This document shows positions 62,341-64,000 of a stretch of DNA of 64,000 nt, piece by piece. Each line of letters opens with the position of its first letter. Within the stretch, counting starts at the first letter, position 1. Origin of the DNA: Wenyingzhuangia aestuarii (GTDB lineage Bacteria; Bacteroidota; Bacteroidia; Flavobacteriales; Flavobacteriaceae); assembly GCF_011927765.1 (NCBI RefSeq), contig NZ_JAATJG010000001.1:282792-346791 (forward strand), read 5' to 3'. The notes under the pieces were generated by a model. It was not told the origin of the DNA. It saw nothing but the letters and a program-made list of their open reading frames with translations, and did no database searches. The position numbers and the translations under genes are program-made.

Positions 62341-63842
62341 AACTGTAAAAATTTAAAGTGAATAGAATAATTGATTATTAATAAGGCAATCAATAAGTAA
62401 ATAAATCCTAAAGGATGTTTACTCATTAAGGTTTTGTTGCTGTTTGCCTGTAAGGTTCCATGTATTACGGTAGGTTTATTTCTTTGGGTGTATTGAGGAA
62501 TATTTCCATTGCTTTTAATAATAGCATTGTAGCCACAATTGTTGCTAATAGCCATGTCTTTTCTATACTCAACAGCAAGTAATCGGTTGTAATAAAAATG
62601 ATGTTTGGCAACATAAGAATCTTTAAACCAACCATCGTTGCTAAGGTTAAAGAAGAAATGAACATTGTTAGTTTTGATTTGTTTTAAAGCAGCTTGTTCT
62701 ATAGTAGATTCGTTACATATTAACGTACCTGCATTGCCAAAGGGAGTGTTAATAATATGATTTGTTAATGCTTTTTTTACAGTAAACTCGTTACCATTAG
62801 CCATGGGAAGTAGAAAACCTAAGAAAGGAACTTCGGTTCCTTTTACAGGAGTTTCCTTATGGTATTTTCCTGTAATCTTTTCTTGCTTAAAATAATATGC
62901 AGAATTGTAGACTTCTTTTTGGTTGGCGGTTGTTAATATTCCTAAAACATTAGTGGTGTTTGTGTTTTTAGAAATTTTTAATATTTCATTTAACAAATCA
63001 TCTTTTTCACTATAAGTCCATGGTATCGTAGACTCTGGCCAAATAATAAAATCAGGACTACTTTTGATAGCTTCTCTACTAATGGAAAAATAATCTTTAG
63101 CCATTTGGTTCACCTTAGCTTGGCTCCAATTTGTGTTAGGGTCTGTGTTGGCAGATACAGATGCTACTTTAAAAGGCTGTTTTATATTTTGTGGTTGATA
63201 GCTTTTGTAGGTAATAAAACTAATAGCAAAACAAATGAAAGGAATAGTGATACCTTTTAATAAAGAGATTTTTGTTTTTAACAATAAAAAATCTGCGAAC
63301 AATATATTGGTTAATATTACAACAAAGGTTAATAGGGAAAGTCCTCCAATAGGAGCTAATTGAATTAGATAAATGTTTTCACATAAAGGAAATCCTATAC
63401 GATAGCTATGAAATGGGAACCCTTTAAGAACTAAGGCTAAAATAAATTCTCCTAATACCCAGATAGCAGCAATAGTTATGCGATTTATGAAACAGTAGCA
63501 TTGAGAAGTGCTGTTATTAAACCATGTAAACTGGCTTATCCAAAAGAGGAGTGAGAAATAGACTCCTGAAAAAGAACAACTAAAAAACAAAAATAAAATA
63601 GCCAATCCTATAGCTTTACTAGAGTAGTTTATAAAGCCATTTGTCATCCAAAAATAGAGACATAAAGAATATAGAAAACCAAAAACAAACCCTAGTAATA
63701 TCGCTTTTCTCTTTGTTAGAGATGTTAAGCAATAAAAAACAGGAACAAAACTAATAAAGGATAACAAATAGTGCATCTTCATAAGTGTGAAAGCACTAAA
63801 TACTGCGGAAAAAAGAATTAATAATATTTTATGTCTTAGCAT
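62337..63842 (-). CDS. lnt: Apolipoprotein N-acyltransferase
   Basis: 501 aa. Seven or eight transmembrane helices in the first 220 residues, then a nitrilase-like domain with the three catalytic residues in order: Glu in IIWPESTIPW, Lys in GKYHKETPVKG, and Cys in GTLICNEST. Adds the third acyl chain to lipoproteins. The loop around the Lys differs from the E. coli consensus, but the overall layout fits Lnt. Overlaps the T9SS cargo gene by 4 bp (ATGA). Confidence 0.88.
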   Translation of the reverse strand: MLRHKILLILFSAVFSAFTLMKMHYLLSFISFVPVFYCLTSLTKRKAILLGFVFGFLYSLCLYFWMTNGFINYSSKAIGLAILFLFFSCSFSGVYFSLLFWISQFTWFNNSTSQCYCFINRITIAAIWVLGEFILALVLKGFPFHSYRIGFPLCENIYLIQLAPIGGLSLLTFVVILTNILFADFLLLKTKISLLKGITIPFICFAISFITYKSYQPQNIKQPFKVASVSANTDPNTNWSQAKVNQMAKDYFSISREAIKSSPDFIIWPESTIPWTYSEKDDLLNEILKISKNTNTTNVLGILTTANQKEVYNSAYYFKQEKITGKYHKETPVKGTEVPFLGFLLPMANGNEFTVKKALTNHIINTPFGNAGTLICNESTIEQAALKQIKTNNVHFFFNLSNDGWFKDSYVAKHHFYYNRLLAVEYRKDMAISNNCGYNAIIKSNGNIPQYTQRNKPTVIHGTLQANSNKTLMSKHPLGFIYLLIALLIINYSIHFKFLQL

Positions 63843-63938
63843 AATGAATGTCTTTTTTGAAAAGATCCTTTTCTAATTGAAATCACCAAACATGAAATTT
63901 AATAATTCATAAATGTATTTGATTTTTTTTTTCTTGAA

Positions 63939-63980
63939 TAGCCCAATCGGGTATATCATTAGCCCAATCGGATATTTTTG
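63939..63980 (+). promoter_or_regulatory. Tandem operator repeats with rightward promoter at window edge
   Basis: Two direct repeats, TAGCCCAATCGGGTAT (63939-63954) and TAGCCCAATCGGATAT (63960-63975), differ at one base and start 21 bp apart. A TATTTTTG -7 box at 63973-63980 overlaps the end of the second. The regulated gene lies beyond the window. The spacing, two helical turns, resembles sites bound by LytTR-type regulators. Confidence 0.6.
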
Positions 63981-64000
63981 TGTTTTAACTTGTTTTTTAA

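Overview
The window is an AT-rich chromosomal segment from a member of the Bacteroidota, most likely family Flavobacteriaceae. The evidence is: promoters of the TAnnTTTG type and little use of Shine-Dalgarno sites; a secreted protein with a C-terminal type IX secretion (T9SS) sorting domain; a DksA-like protein that has lost its zinc cysteines; an FtsZ with a very long acidic tail; a DUF6146 lipoprotein; and arginine synthesis through a Bacteroides-type acylornithine carbamoyltransferase. I saw no rRNA, tRNA, insertion sequence, prophage or CRISPR array.

Layout. 1-9 kb holds housekeeping genes, mostly on the minus strand: the DksA-like gene, ileS, a frameshifted sugar epimerase, a TerB/J-domain protein, a bacilliredoxin, an RluA-type pseudouridine synthase, engB and an alpha/beta hydrolase. 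9.1-24.8 kb is a complete dcw (division and cell wall) operon, mraZ-rsmH-ftsL-ftsI-murE-mraY-murD-ftsW-murG-murC-ftsQ-ftsA-ftsZ, packed with overlaps. It is preceded by 10-bp-phased TGG repeats that look like MraZ operator boxes. 24.9-39 kb is a mixed stretch: yqeY, a thioesterase, a LacI regulator, an FAD oxidoreductase, an ABC-F ATPase, a PLP desulfhydrase-like enzyme, a glucosaminidase-LysM lipoprotein, an AztD-like zinc-chaperone lipoprotein behind a perfect 37-bp palindrome, a YgiQ radical SAM protein and a MscS channel.

39.2-52.2 kb is the arginine biosynthesis region: GNAT acyltransferase (candidate N-acylglutamate synthase), argG, argC, argD, argF', argB, argE and argH. Two cassettes on the minus strand interrupt it: three unknown envelope genes (44.85-47.5 kb), and a ric plus NsrR-like nitrosative-stress pair (49.6-50.8 kb). 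The first gene is preceded by an apparent arginine attenuator. This is a 32-codon leader ORF ending in Ile-Arg-Arg-Arg-Arg-Ile-Arg-Glu, whose stop codon lies inside a hairpin that competes with a downstream terminator-like fold. argG has its own promoter and a second, different, strongly folded leader. I regard these two RNA leaders as the most interesting content of the window.

52.3-57.6 kb is a signalling and envelope block: a membrane AraC regulator, a LuxR-type two-component pair, then two secreted proteins of unknown function behind a 7-2-7 palindrome. 57.6-64 kb holds two CDGSH proteins, a PEBP protein, lpdA, a CPBP-family membrane protein, the DUF6146 lipoprotein, the T9SS cargo and an Lnt-like acyltransferase. 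The right edge carries a rightward promoter with two direct repeats 21 bp apart.
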